Source: an uncultured Muribaculaceae bacterium (GTDB lineage Bacteria; Bacteroidota; Bacteroidia; Bacteroidales; Muribaculaceae). Taken from it: a stretch of 64,000 nt of DNA. The stretch is from assembly GCA_910586595.1 (NCBI GenBank), contig CAJUJB010000005.1, positions 1 through 64,000 of the forward strand, in the 5' to 3' direction. The first letter of the stretch is position 1, and every line of letters begins with the position of its first letter. The translations under genes were made by a program, and so were the position numbers. Below the pieces are notes generated by a model, which saw nothing but the letters and a program-made list of their open reading frames with translations, ran no database searches and was not told the origin of the DNA. Positions 1 through 8,853 of the stretch are shown piece by piece.

Positions 1-1476
1 GCGCTTGGAGCATTTGTCATGGGTTCGATACTCGCCGGCACATCATATGCAGAGCGTATCGAGCATGTGGTTACTCCGGTCAAAGATTTGTTTGGCTCGG
101 TATTCTTTATTTCTGTAGGCATGATGGTGCAGCCAGCCATTCTGGCTCAGTATTGGGGCCCTATCCTCATATTATCAGCCGTAGTAATCGTTGGCATGAT
201 AGTTTTTGGAACTTCAGGAATGCTTATCACTGGTCAAAGCCTGAAAGTTGCCATTCAGTCAGGTTTCTCTTTGACTCAGATTGGAGAATTTGCGTTTATT
301 ATCGCAACCTTAGGCATGTCTCTTGGAGTACTTGATCACAATCTGTATCCTATAGTGGTGGCAGTGTCGGTGATAACCACCTTCACCACTCCATACTTTA
401 TCAAGATGTCGCAGCCAGCATATAAGCTCATTGAGCGGCATCTGCCAAGCAAGCTCCATTTCCTTATTGACCGTTATCAGAAACAAGCCGACCGCAGTGA
501 AGCTGTCGGTCGTCCGTGGGGCCGTGTGCTGAAGCGATATTTATGGCGCACTATATTATACTCGATTGTGCTCATAGGCATACTTGTTATCGCTTCTCAG
601 TATCTTGCGCCATACTTCGAAAATATTGCCGGGGAGTGGAGCCGGTTTATGTGCGCGGCATGCACCATAGTGGCTATGTCGCCCTTCTTGCTGGCCCTCA
701 TGATGCCTCTGGCTCCCTCGGCAGCCGATGACGGTGAAGAATCAGGCGCAGGGAATATTCCGCGTGTAGTGATGACCATCTTCCGGTTCGCCATTGCCAT
801 TGCCTTTGTCACACGAGCCATTTCGCTGTTTTATCCCGCCAGAGTAGGTCTGCTTGTTGCAGGTGCGGTGTTACTCTTGACCGCTTTATTCTTCTCCCGC
901 CGTGTACGTGAGAGTATGGCCCGTATCGAGAGTAAATTTCTTGATAATCTTAATGAGCGAGAGCTCCGTCGCAGCGGAAAGAAGAATGCCGTAGTCTATG
1001 ACCTGCATAAAGCCTATATGACCGTTGGCACTGCGTGCCCCTTTGTCGGTGAGCGGCTGATGGACTCTGATATACGCCGCCGTTTCGGGGTAAACATCGT
1101 AGGCATCCAGCGGGCATCACGATACATACCCATCCCCAATGGCCGAACCAGGATTTACCCCGGTGACGTGATAAGCGTAATCGGCACCGATGAGCAGATT
1201 GAGCGCATGTTGCCTCAGGTTGAAGCCCAGTTACCCGAGCCGGATGAGCAAGTCGATCCTTCGCAGATTAAACTTACCAGCATACTCCTCACAGAAAACT
1301 CCCCGCTTATCTCACAGACTCCGCGTACAGCAGCCCTCCGTGATACTTACGACGCACTGGTTGTCGCGGTCGATCGTGGAGATGAGCACATCGATTCGCG
1401 CCCTGATCTCGTTTTTGAAAAAGGCGATATACTGTGGGTCGTAGGAGAACCATCTAAAGTAAATAAGCTTAAATAA
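1..1476 (+). CDS. Kef-type cation/proton antiporter with TrkA-C domains (5' truncated)
   Basis: Inner-membrane monovalent cation:proton antiporter of the CPA2 (KefB-like) family, with a cytoplasmic regulatory tail. The reading frame is open to the first base of the window and reads ALGAFVMGSILAGT, which matches the conserved mid-protein segment of Kef transporters, so the true start lies upstream and 491 C-terminal residues are seen here. Hydrophobic helices fill roughly the first 300 residues. The tail carries two TrkA-C-like segments (about residues 330-405 and 420-491), each with the GDxxxVxG-type ligand-binding pattern. A complete TrkA-N domain is not obvious. The next gene, purM, follows after 21 bp on the same strand, so they may be cotranscribed. 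The transported ion (K+ or Na+) cannot be decided from sequence. Confidence 0.85.
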   Translation, partial: ALGAFVMGSILAGTSYAERIEHVVTPVKDLFGSVFFISVGMMVQPAILAQYWGPILILSAVVIVGMIVFGTSGMLITGQSLKVAIQSGFSLTQIGEFAFIIATLGMSLGVLDHNLYPIVVAVSVITTFTTPYFIKMSQPAYKLIERHLPSKLHFLIDRYQKQADRSEAVGRPWGRVLKRYLWRTILYSIVLIGILVIASQYLAPYFENIAGEWSRFMCAACTIVAMSPFLLALMMPLAPSAADDGEESGAGNIPRVVMTIFRFAIAIAFVTRAISLFYPARVGLLVAGAVLLLTALFFSRRVRESMARIESKFLDNLNERELRRSGKKNAVVYDLHKAYMTVGTACPFVGERLMDSDIRRRFGVNIVGIQRASRYIPIPNGRTRIYPGDVISVIGTDEQIERMLPQVEAQLPEPDEQVDPSQIKLTSILLTENSPLISQTPRTAALRDTYDALVVAVDRGDEHIDSRPDLVFEKGDILWVVGEPSKVNKLK

Positions 1477-1497
1477 CACATAAATCACACCAGAACT

Positions 1498-2664
1498 ATG
1501 CAAAACGAGCGATATGACCTTCGAGGCGTCTCTGCAACCAAGTCAGACGTCCATTCGGCAATCAAGAATCTTGACAAAGGCCTTTTCCCGGGCGCATTCT
1601 GCAAAATTGTGCCCGATTATCTGGCCGGTGATCCTGAATGGTGTAATATTATGCATGCCGATGGCGCCGGCACCAAGTCGTCGCTTGCGTATGCATACTG
1701 GCGCGAGACGGGTGACCTTTCTGTGTGGAAAGGAATTGCCCAGGACGCCCTGATTATGAATATCGATGACCTGCTGTGCGTTGGAGCAACTGACAATATC
1801 CTCCTCTCATCAACGATAGGTCGTAATAAACGTCTCGTTCCCGGAGAGGTTATTTCCGCCATTATCAACGGCACAGAGGAATTGCTTGGAGAACTCCGTC
1901 GCTATGGCGTGAATATTTACTCAACCGGCGGTGAGACTGCAGACGTCGGCGACCTCGTGCGTACCATTATCGTAGACAGCACTGTGACATGCCGTATGCG
2001 CCGCTCGGACGTAATTGATAATGCACGCATCAGCGCAGGCGACGTGATTGTTGGTCTTGCATCATACGGTCAGGCAACCTATGAGACCGAGTATAATGGC
2101 GGTATGGGCAGCAATGGCCTTACTTCAGCCCGTCATGATGTATTCGGGAAGAGCGTGGCAGAAAAATATCCAGAGACGTACGACAACGGTCTTCCTTGCG
2201 AGCTGGTATATTGCGGTTCGCTTGGCCTGACTGACGAAGTGCCCGGAGCTCCAGTGAATGCCTGCAAGCTTGTACTCTCGCCCACACGTACTTACGCTCC
2301 AGTGATTAAAGCTGTGCTTGAGGAGTGCCGTCCTGATATTCACGGCATGGTTCATTGTTCGGGAGGTGCTCAGACCAAGATCTTGAACTTTATCAATGAT
2401 AAGCACGTTATTAAGGATAAGTTCTTTGACGTTCCACCGCTTTTCGACCTTATCCGTAGGGAATCCGGAACAGACCCACGTGAAATGTACCGCGTTTTCA
2501 ACATGGGTCACCGAATGGAAATCTATTGTCCGGCAGCCGCGGCCGACCGCATCATAGCCATCTCTGAAAGCCTTGGTGTGCCTGCAATGGTGATAGGACG
2601 TGTGGAGGCTGCTTCTGGCAAGCACCTCACTCTGGAAACACCATACGGAACCTTCGAGTATTGA
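1498..2664 (+). CDS. purM: phosphoribosylformylglycinamidine cyclo-ligase (AIR synthase)
   Basis: Cytosolic enzyme of de novo purine synthesis that closes the imidazole ring, converting FGAM to AIR with ATP. The 388-residue protein has the PurM-type core: GAGTK at residues 56-60, an NIDD acidic metal/nucleotide motif at 88-91 and GGETAD at 143-148. The length is somewhat above the about 345 residues of the E. coli enzyme but fits the longer form I associate with Bacteroidales. The ATG start lies 21 bp after the antiporter stop. PurL, which makes its substrate, is encoded at the far end of this window rather than next to it. An AIR-synthase-related paralogue is the only realistic alternative. 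Confidence 0.9.
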   Translation: MQNERYDLRGVSATKSDVHSAIKNLDKGLFPGAFCKIVPDYLAGDPEWCNIMHADGAGTKSSLAYAYWRETGDLSVWKGIAQDALIMNIDDLLCVGATDNILLSSTIGRNKRLVPGEVISAIINGTEELLGELRRYGVNIYSTGGETADVGDLVRTIIVDSTVTCRMRRSDVIDNARISAGDVIVGLASYGQATYETEYNGGMGSNGLTSARHDVFGKSVAEKYPETYDNGLPCELVYCGSLGLTDEVPGAPVNACKLVLSPTRTYAPVIKAVLEECRPDIHGMVHCSGGAQTKILNFINDKHVIKDKFFDVPPLFDLIRRESGTDPREMYRVFNMGHRMEIYCPAAAADRIIAISESLGVPAMVIGRVEAASGKHLTLETPYGTFEY

Positions 2665-2708
2665 TTGTGCGGTGGCCCGCAGAGAGCGTCACTAACATTC
2701 TACACCTT

Positions 2709-4097
2709 ATGCTTAAAGCTACGAAATTTAGTCTGCTCTTGGCTCCGCTTCTCTGCGTGGCTGCCGCATCATGCGGAAATAGATCATCCGAGACCACATC
2801 TGCAAGAAGTGATGAAGACCGCTTGCCAGATACTCTGAAAGTGGTCACGTTGTACAGCCCAACATCCTATTTTATCTACCGAGGAGAACCGATGGGATAT
2901 GATTATACTCTCGTCGATAGTCTGGCCCGGCAGAACGATATGGTCCTTGACCTAACGGTGGCCAGGAGTCTGTCGTCTGCCGTCGCTATGCTCGACTCCG
3001 GTAAGGTTGATCTGATTGCGTATGAAGTTCCGATAACGAATCATTACAAGCAATATGTTCTTCCCTGTGGCCCCGAGACATATACCACCCAGGTTCTCGT
3101 TCAACCGAAGGTTAAAGGTCAAGCCCCGATTTCAGATGTTACCGAACTTGTAGGAAAAGATGTATATGTTGAGAAAGACAGCAAATACCTTCGTCGCCTT
3201 GAGCACCTTAACGATGAAATTGGAGGTGGAATCAACATCCATGAAGTGGATGCCGACAGCTTGATTACCGAAGACTTGATCCAGATGGTTAGCGACGGAA
3301 AGATTCCATTGACTGTAGTCGACAGCGATATTGCAAAGCTTAACAGCACGTATTATCCAGATCTTGATGTCGATATGGAGGTTAGCTTCCCTCAGCGAGC
3401 TTCGTGGGCGGTTGCTCCGGGCAAAGAATGGTTGGCAGACTCGATTGATGCTTGGTTTGCGAGAGAATCTCCCCAACGCACCAACGCAGAACTGCTGAAG
3501 CGGTATTTCGAGCAGAGCAAATATTCACCTTCCGTGAAATTTGATTTCTCTAAGGGTTATATATCCCAGTATGACAATCTCTTCAAGAAATATGCTCCAA
3601 ATGTTGGTTGGGATTGGCGTTTAATGGCCGCACAAGCCTTCCAGGAGAGCAAATTCAAGGCTAATGCTAAATCGTGGGTCGGAGCTCGCGGGCTGATGCA
3701 GATTATGCCCAAGACGGCACGTGGCTATCGCACCAGTGTGTCTCAGCTTAATAATCCTGAGGTTAGCGTGAAGGTGGCAACGAAGCTGATTGAGGATCTT
3801 GACCGTTACCTGCTCAAGTATGTGCCCAACGATAAAGAGCGTATAAAATTTGTGATTGCCGCCTATAATGTCGGAATCGCGCATGTATACGATGCCATTG
3901 CCCTGGCTGAGAAATACGGACTCGACCCTCAGATATGGGATGATAATGTGTCAAAGGCCATCTTGATGAAGATGAATCCCAAGTACTATAATGATCCGGT
4001 AGTAAAATACGGTTATTGCCGCGGTACTGAAACGGTGAACTATGTGAAAAATATTACTGACTTCTATGAACAGGCCCGGCGTGAGATAAGCGCCTGA
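2709..4097 (+). CDS. MltF-like membrane-bound lytic transglycosylase lipoprotein
   Basis: Envelope lipoprotein predicted to cleave peptidoglycan glycan strands, releasing 1,6-anhydromuramyl products. Starting at the ATG at 2709 gives 462 residues with a clean lipoprotein signal (lipobox ending AASC, Cys22); a TTG 48 bp upstream would add a charged extension before the signal and is less likely. Residues about 40-265 form a periplasmic solute-binding-type (SBP_bac_3) domain. Residues about 290-450 form the SLT domain with QESKF, whose Glu313 is the expected catalytic acid, followed by GARGLMQIMP. This two-domain order is that of MltF. The gene lies 44 bp after purM. Confidence 0.88.
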   Translation: MLKATKFSLLLAPLLCVAAASCGNRSSETTSARSDEDRLPDTLKVVTLYSPTSYFIYRGEPMGYDYTLVDSLARQNDMVLDLTVARSLSSAVAMLDSGKVDLIAYEVPITNHYKQYVLPCGPETYTTQVLVQPKVKGQAPISDVTELVGKDVYVEKDSKYLRRLEHLNDEIGGGINIHEVDADSLITEDLIQMVSDGKIPLTVVDSDIAKLNSTYYPDLDVDMEVSFPQRASWAVAPGKEWLADSIDAWFARESPQRTNAELLKRYFEQSKYSPSVKFDFSKGYISQYDNLFKKYAPNVGWDWRLMAAQAFQESKFKANAKSWVGARGLMQIMPKTARGYRTSVSQLNNPEVSVKVATKLIEDLDRYLLKYVPNDKERIKFVIAAYNVGIAHVYDAIALAEKYGLDPQIWDDNVSKAILMKMNPKYYNDPVVKYGYCRGTETVNYVKNITDFYEQARREISA

Positions 4098-4145
4098 TGC
4101 CAGGTCTGAAATAAACCCACTATTCAATATCCATTACTAATTTTT

Positions 4146-4694
4146 ATGAAAAGAAAAACGCTTACTGCCGCGCTTGTCGGCCTTCTCTTCCTCACATCTG
4201 TTACCACTCCGTCATGTATCGGCAGCTTCTCCCTCTCCAATCGTCTGCTGGGCTGGAACCAGAATGTCGGTAACAAATTCCTTAACGAACTCGTGTTCTT
4301 CGCATTCTGGGTATTACCCGTCTACGAAGTAGCCGGCCTCGCTGACCTGCTTGTATTAAACAGTATTGAGTTCTGGAGCGGAACTAACCCCATGGCACAG
4401 GGCGAGAAAATCATCGAAGGAAAAGATGGCCGTTATCTCGTGAAATGCGATGGCAAAGGTTACGATATTATCAGCTGCAACGATGGCACTTCAATGCGTC
4501 TTGACTTCGATGTCGAGGAACAGAGCTGGAGCGTGAATGTAGATGGTCAGGAACACCTTCTCTTTGCCTTTGTTGATGATTCTCACGTCCGCGTTCCTGC
4601 TGGAGCAAACGACTATCGCACTATCGAAATATCTGAAGCCGGCGTATATGCATACAGCCAGATTGTTGCCGGTGCCAACTATGCCGCCCGCTGA
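4146..4694 (+). CDS. DUF3332 family protein
   Basis: A 182-residue exported or membrane-anchored protein of the DUF3332 family, whose function is unknown. The N-terminus has a positively charged start and a hydrophobic stretch ending near TPSCIGSF, so a lipoprotein or signal-anchor arrangement is possible. A second hydrophobic segment (about residues 47-72, with FFAFWVLPVYE) precedes a short polar domain with several beta-strand-like repeats. The sequence up to EFWSGTNPM is the most family-like part. The stop codon lies 4 bp from the end of the convergent NlpC/P60 gene, so the transcript must run into that gene; a terminator is visible at 4750-4788. Confidence 0.75.
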   Translation: MKRKTLTAALVGLLFLTSVTTPSCIGSFSLSNRLLGWNQNVGNKFLNELVFFAFWVLPVYEVAGLADLLVLNSIEFWSGTNPMAQGEKIIEGKDGRYLVKCDGKGYDIISCNDGTSMRLDFDVEEQSWSVNVDGQEHLLFAFVDDSHVRVPAGANDYRTIEISEAGVYAYSQIVAGANYAAR

Positions 4695-4698
4695 AAAG

Positions 4699-5529
4699 TT
4701 AGAATTTCATAGCTTTTCGCACTGACGCCCGCATGCTGTCAGCCTCATTACCGGTCGATGCCTTAAGTGTGTCGACCGGTGTTTTTTTATCTGATACAGG
4801 AGGATTCGGAGCTGGAATATACACTGTGTCAACTATTCGTTCGACCACTCGAATGGTTTCGGTGACAATGATTGGTGCCGGAGTTGGAACTGGGGCTTGT
4901 TTTTCGGGGATTATCTCCTCGCGGCGTACCTCTTTTTTAGCAGCTGGCACTGACTCATTCTTATCGATAGACCGGGGTTTGTCCTCTTTCTGTTGTGCCT
5001 GATTGCTGCCGGAAGTTTTTAGTGAAGGAACTCGACCGGCTGAATGAAAATGGCGCACGTAGTAATCTTGTGAAAGATTGCTGATCATGACGCCTTTCGA
5101 TGAGGATGCATGGATAAAATCTCCGTTTCCTATATAGAGGCCCACGTGCGTCACGCGTCCTTTTTTCGACGAAGAGAAGAACACCAGATCTCCAGGCGCT
5201 ATATTATCTTTCTTGACAGGTTTGCAGAATTTTTGCTGTTCGGCCGAGCTGCGTGGTAGTTTTATCTTGGCTACATCACGGAATACGCTCATCACCATGC
5301 CCGAACAATCGGTGCCACGCTTTGTCTCTCCACCATATTTGTATTTTGTACCAATCCAAGTGCGGGCCTCCTTTTCAAGGCGGGAAGCCAATTTTCGGTC
5401 TATGCCTTTGCCATCTTTGTATTTCGAAGCTGGTACCTCAATAGCGCTTGGTGTGGTTACTGTTTTACGGCTGCCTCCGCATGCGCAGAGCAGTAAGACC
5501 AGAGCCGGATATAAGAGGATACGTTTCAT
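4699..5529 (-). CDS. NlpC/P60 (C40) cell-wall endopeptidase lipoprotein
   Basis: Predicted envelope lipoprotein that hydrolyses peptide cross-links or stems in peptidoglycan. The 276-residue protein begins with a lipoprotein signal (lipobox LCAC, Cys17). The NlpC/P60 domain covers about residues 48-160 with the catalytic triad positions visible: Cys75 in TDCSG, His128 in THVG and His140 in FIHAS. The remaining about 110 residues are a polar, Lys/Glu/Pro-rich tail with no recognised fold. Its promoter is at 5549-5578. The last codons also encode, on the other strand, a terminator for the convergent DUF3332 gene. Confidence 0.88.
   Translation of the reverse strand: MKRILLYPALVLLLCACGGSRKTVTTPSAIEVPASKYKDGKGIDRKLASRLEKEARTWIGTKYKYGGETKRGTDCSGMVMSVFRDVAKIKLPRSSAEQQKFCKPVKKDNIAPGDLVFFSSSKKGRVTHVGLYIGNGDFIHASSSKGVMISNLSQDYYVRHFHSAGRVPSLKTSGSNQAQQKEDKPRSIDKNESVPAAKKEVRREEIIPEKQAPVPTPAPIIVTETIRVVERIVDTVYIPAPNPPVSDKKTPVDTLKASTGNEADSMRASVRKAMKF
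4750..4788 (+). terminator. Rho-independent terminator inside the convergent gene
   Basis: Perfect 9-bp stem (4750-4758 with 4772-4780, arms ACCGGTCGA and TCGACCGGT), a 13-nt loop, then G and seven T residues on the + strand. It serves the + strand DUF3332 transcript but lies within the coding region of the oppositely oriented NlpC/P60 gene. On the minus strand the hairpin has no U tract. Confidence 0.75.
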
Positions 5530-5548
5530 TAAGTAGAGCTTCAGTATT

Positions 5549-5578
5549 CAAAGTTACATATTTTTATCGGTTTTCAAA
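5549..5578 (-). promoter_or_regulatory. Bacteroidetes-type promoter for the NlpC/P60 gene
   Basis: Reading on the minus strand there is TTTG (5575-5578), an 18-bp spacer, and TAACTTTG (5549-5556), which fit the -33 and -7 consensus of the primary Bacteroidetes sigma factor. The start codon is about 20 bp downstream. Confidence 0.7.
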
Positions 5579-5684
5579 CTTAAAAAAGCATTTAACAAAT
5601 GTCAAAAGGCCAGAGAGAACGAACTAAGCAAGCCTGGAGGATGTTGTATATGTACATTTAACAATAACGTAAATCACTTAGACT

Positions 5685-6260
5685 ATGACCTACGAATTAC
5701 CTCAACTGCCTTACGAAGAAGACGCTCTCGAACCTGCAATCAGCAAGCGTACTGTCGAATTCCACTATGGCAAACACGAGAAAACATATATCGACAACCT
5801 CAATCGTCTGATTAAAGGAACGGAATTCGAGGATGCCGAACTCGAAGATATTATCACTCATGCCAAAGGCCCATTATTCAATAATGCGTCGCAGGCGTGG
5901 AATCATATCTTCTATTTTTTCACTTTTTCCCCCGACGGACGTCGTGAACCGACCGGAGATCTTCGCAAGGCTATCGAACGTGACTTTGGATCCTTCGAAA
6001 AATTCAAGGAAGCTTTTGTCGATGCTGGCGTAGACCTCTTCGGATCTGGATGGGTATGGCTTTCGCGTGATGAAACCGGTAAACTGTTCATCACTCAGGG
6101 CCCCAACGCATCCAACCCACTTACTGAAGGCCTTACTCCTATCCTTACATTCGATGTATGGGAGCACGCCTATTACCTCGACTATCAGAACCGTCGCGCC
6201 GATGCCCTCAAAAAACTATGGGATATCGTCGATTGGGAAATAGTTGAAAGCCGATATTGA
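5685..6260 (+). CDS. sodB: superoxide dismutase, Fe type
   Basis: Cytosolic enzyme that dismutates superoxide to oxygen and hydrogen peroxide. The 191-residue protein has the four metal ligands of the Fe/Mn family: His27, His74 (AWNH), Asp157 and His161 (DVWEH). Gln70 sits where Fe-type enzymes place their outer-sphere Gln. Thr155 occupies the position at which the cambialistic Porphyromonas gingivalis enzyme has Gly (numbering from memory of published mutants), which suggests Fe preference. The gene is monocistronic: it is followed by a terminator at 6308-6334 and then a convergent gene. No clear -33/-7 promoter was found in the 155 bp upstream. Confidence 0.95.
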   Translation: MTYELPQLPYEEDALEPAISKRTVEFHYGKHEKTYIDNLNRLIKGTEFEDAELEDIITHAKGPLFNNASQAWNHIFYFFTFSPDGRREPTGDLRKAIERDFGSFEKFKEAFVDAGVDLFGSGWVWLSRDETGKLFITQGPNASNPLTEGLTPILTFDVWEHAYYLDYQNRRADALKKLWDIVDWEIVESRY

Positions 6261-6307
6261 CATAACAGCAAAAAGCACTTTTAAGCATAATGTGATGAAT
6301 GGAAAGG

Positions 6308-6334
6308 GAGGTACTCGTGAGAGCACCTCTTTTT
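6308..6334 (+). terminator. Rho-independent terminator of sodB
   Basis: A 9-bp stem with one mismatch (6308-6316 with 6321-6329), a GTGA tetraloop and five T residues, located 48 bp after the sodB stop. Confidence 0.75.
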
Positions 6335-6370
6335 CTGTATGCGGCCCGCTTAAGCTGTTGTGATGTCAGT

Positions 6371-7678
6371 TTATTCCTCAGGGTTGATTATGGCTAAAAA
6401 ATCTGCGACAATAAAGGTACTGCCTCCAACAAAAACAGTCGATCCAGGAGTGGCAGCCTTGATTGCAGCCTCATAACCCTCTTTTACCGTTTCAAAGGCA
6501 GCTCCATTAAGTCCATGGCGAATGGCTTCCGCTTGAGTTTCTGTAGACGGGCGTCCACGTTTCACTGATGGAGAGGCGAAATAATAGGTTGCATTTTTAG
6601 GTAATAGCTCCATTATGGATGCTATATCTTTGTCATTGACAAAGCCTATTACCATGTGTAGGGCTTGATTTTGAGCCAACTCACATAATGAGGGCCCGAG
6701 GTGCTGCCATCCGCCTATGTTGTGCCCTGTGTCACAGATGACTCTCACCGGATCGCTCGCAACTTCCATCCAGCGTCCGGCCAGACCTGTAAGTGAGCAT
6801 ACGCTCGCAAATCCTCGGCAGACTGCGTCGCTGTCGATCCTCTTGAAGTTATTCTTTAGAATACTGAGTGCCGTCAGTATTGTGGCGGCGTTTTCCTTCT
6901 GGCAGGCGCCGGTAAGTTCTCCTTTTACGGTGCCGAATTCAGTATCTGAGTATTCAATAAATCGACCTGAATGCTGAGCGTTAGAATATGAGTCACACTC
7001 TGACGCAAAATAGATAGGGGCTTCTTTAGCCTCTGCGGTAGAATTAAACACATCCTTTACTTCACCCTGAGCCCGGCCTATTACTACAGGAATCCCCGCT
7101 TTGATGATTCCGGCCTTCTCGTGTGCGATTTCCGGCTCAGTATGCCCGAGCAAAGCGGTATGGTCAAGCGAGATATTGGTGATAATACTGAGGCAAGGAG
7201 TAATTATATTCGTACAGTCGAGTCTTCCGCCTAAACCTACTTCGATAACAGCCACATCGACGTCTGCATCTGCGAAGTATTTTAAGGCCATGATGGTGGT
7301 AAGCTCGAAGAATGTTGGAGCAAGCTGGGTCAGCTCTGGATTCCTTAAATATTCGGCTACGAAGTCAACAACAAAATCCTTCTCTATAGGTTTGCCGTCA
7401 ATGCGTATACGTTCGCGAAAATCGAGCAGGTGAGGCGATGTGTACAGCGCTGTGCGGTAACCGGCTGATTGGAGAATTGCAGCAATAGTATGTGCTGTGC
7501 TGCCTTTGCCATTCGTACCTCCGATATGTATGCATTTGCTGATGCGCTTATGCGGATTGCCCCAATGGCGAGCTAAAGCAAGTGTCGTATCAAGGCCCGG
7601 TTTATAAGCCCCGGCCCCTTGATTCTGGAACATCGGCACTTGTGAATATAAAAAATCGAGAGTCTCCTGATAAGTCAT
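6371..7678 (-). CDS. folC: folylpolyglutamate synthase / dihydrofolate synthase
   Basis: Cytosolic Mur-ligase-family enzyme that adds glutamate to dihydropteroate and to folates, using ATP. The 435-residue protein has the nucleotide-binding loop GGTNGKGST at residues 53-61, the GLGGRLD(C)TN motif and the DHTALLG motif typical of FolC. The start at 7678 is an ATG that gives MTYQETLDFLY; a TTG two codons upstream is possible but unnecessary. It lies 9 bp downstream of the chromate-transporter pair, so it may be the last gene of that operon. Confidence 0.93.
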   Translation of the reverse strand: MTYQETLDFLYSQVPMFQNQGAGAYKPGLDTTLALARHWGNPHKRISKCIHIGGTNGKGSTAHTIAAILQSAGYRTALYTSPHLLDFRERIRIDGKPIEKDFVVDFVAEYLRNPELTQLAPTFFELTTIMALKYFADADVDVAVIEVGLGGRLDCTNIITPCLSIITNISLDHTALLGHTEPEIAHEKAGIIKAGIPVVIGRAQGEVKDVFNSTAEAKEAPIYFASECDSYSNAQHSGRFIEYSDTEFGTVKGELTGACQKENAATILTALSILKNNFKRIDSDAVCRGFASVCSLTGLAGRWMEVASDPVRVICDTGHNIGGWQHLGPSLCELAQNQALHMVIGFVNDKDIASIMELLPKNATYYFASPSVKRGRPSTETQAEAIRHGLNGAAFETVKEGYEAAIKAATPGSTVFVGGSTFIVADFLAIINPEE

Positions 7679-7687
7679 GATCAAGGT

Positions 7688-8260
7688 CTAAAAAATAAAG
7701 CATCCTATGACTCCAGCTGCGATTATCAGCAAGATAGGATGAATTTTAGTGAATAAAGTCAAGCCAAGGGCAATCGCCGCCATGGCAATACTTTTGATTA
7801 TATCTGGAGATGTGCTGCCAAAATTCTCTTCATTCATGAGAATCAGGGCTGCAGATGCAATCATGCCGATAACTACAGGTCGCAGTCCGGCAAAAATACC
7901 TTGCAGAGCAACACTATTGTGATGGCGGGAAATATAATGTCCGGCATATCTTACAAGTAAGAATGAAGGTAACACCACAACAAGTGTGCAGATAAGTGAG
8001 CCGAGTATGCCGAAAATTGGCGAGGAAAGAGCCGCACTGGTCTGGGCGGGCGCAACATATCCGATGTAAGTTGCCGAATTTATACCTACCGGGCCCGGAG
8101 TCATTTGAGATATAGCGACAATATCGGTGAACATCTGTTCTGTAATCCAGCCCGGGGTTACAATTTCATTTTCAATCAGGGCAAGCATGGCGTAGCCGCC
8201 ACCAAAGCCGAAGAAGCCTATCTTAAGATAGCTCCAGATTAATTTGAGATATATTGTCAT
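7688..8260 (-). CDS. chromate transporter (CHR) family protein, second subunit
   Basis: A 190-residue inner-membrane protein made of a single CHR domain with about six helices. It has the family's FGFGGGYAM motif near the N-terminus and SQMTPGPVGINSATYIGY, another CHR hallmark. Long ChrA proteins contain two such domains; here each half is a separate gene, and the two starts and stops overlap as ATGA (8257-8260), implying translational coupling and a heterodimer. In this family chromate may be only a surrogate for sulfate or another oxyanion, so the natural substrate is unknown. Confidence 0.88.
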   Translation of the reverse strand: MTIYLKLIWSYLKIGFFGFGGGYAMLALIENEIVTPGWITEQMFTDIVAISQMTPGPVGINSATYIGYVAPAQTSAALSSPIFGILGSLICTLVVVLPSFLLVRYAGHYISRHHNSVALQGIFAGLRPVVIGMIASAALILMNEENFGSTSPDIIKSIAMAAIALGLTLFTKIHPILLIIAAGVIGCFIF

Positions 8261-8841
8261 GCCTTATCTTCCTCCTTTCTGTCTTTGTCGCTCAGATGAC
8301 GGTGGCTTCGCACGGCAAGCAGATAGCCGACCACACCACCGAGGATAATGAAGAGTATAGGATTTGAAATAATCGGCCACTTTGACCAGATGAGCAGAGC
8401 TACCGCTGCAGGAATCCATGCCATTTTCCAACCGATTCCGGCCGACCGGGCGGTGGAGAAGACCGGAGCGATAATCAATGCGACTACCACAGGACGGATG
8501 CCCTTGAATATAGCGGTAAGTGTCGGATTTGATGTGATGGTCTCTGGCGTGAGAAACATTGCAATAAGCAGTATGATGAGAAAACTTGGCAAGATGGTTC
8601 CTGCCGACGCAACAAGGGCGCCTTTGAGCCCCTTGAGCTTGTCTCCAACCACTACAGAGATGTTTACGGCAAGAATGCCAGGAAGTGTCTGGGCTACAGC
8701 CAAAAGATCGAGAAATTCTGGGCGATCAAGCCAATGGCGTTTATCGACAACTTCTCTCTCGATGATCGAAATCATAGCCCAACCGCCTCCAAATGTGAAT
8801 GCGCCAATTTTGGCGAATGTAAGGAACAACGTTCCGAGCAT
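8257..8841 (-). CDS. chromate transporter (CHR) family protein, first subunit
   Basis: A 194-residue inner-membrane protein, the partner of the CHR half encoded just downstream. It has FTFGGGWAM and AQTLPGILAVNISVVVGDKL, the counterparts of the motifs in the second half, and an extra hydrophilic tail (SHRHLSDKDRKEEDK). I chose the ATG at 8841; a TTG two codons earlier is an alternative. It starts 12 bp after the mutS2 stop and probably shares that transcript. Two short CHR genes in tandem are an established arrangement for this family. Confidence 0.87.
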   Translation of the reverse strand: MLGTLFLTFAKIGAFTFGGGWAMISIIEREVVDKRHWLDRPEFLDLLAVAQTLPGILAVNISVVVGDKLKGLKGALVASAGTILPSFLIILLIAMFLTPETITSNPTLTAIFKGIRPVVVALIIAPVFSTARSAGIGWKMAWIPAAVALLIWSKWPIISNPILFIILGGVVGYLLAVRSHRHLSDKDRKEEDKA

Positions 8842-8853
8842 AGGCAATAATAT

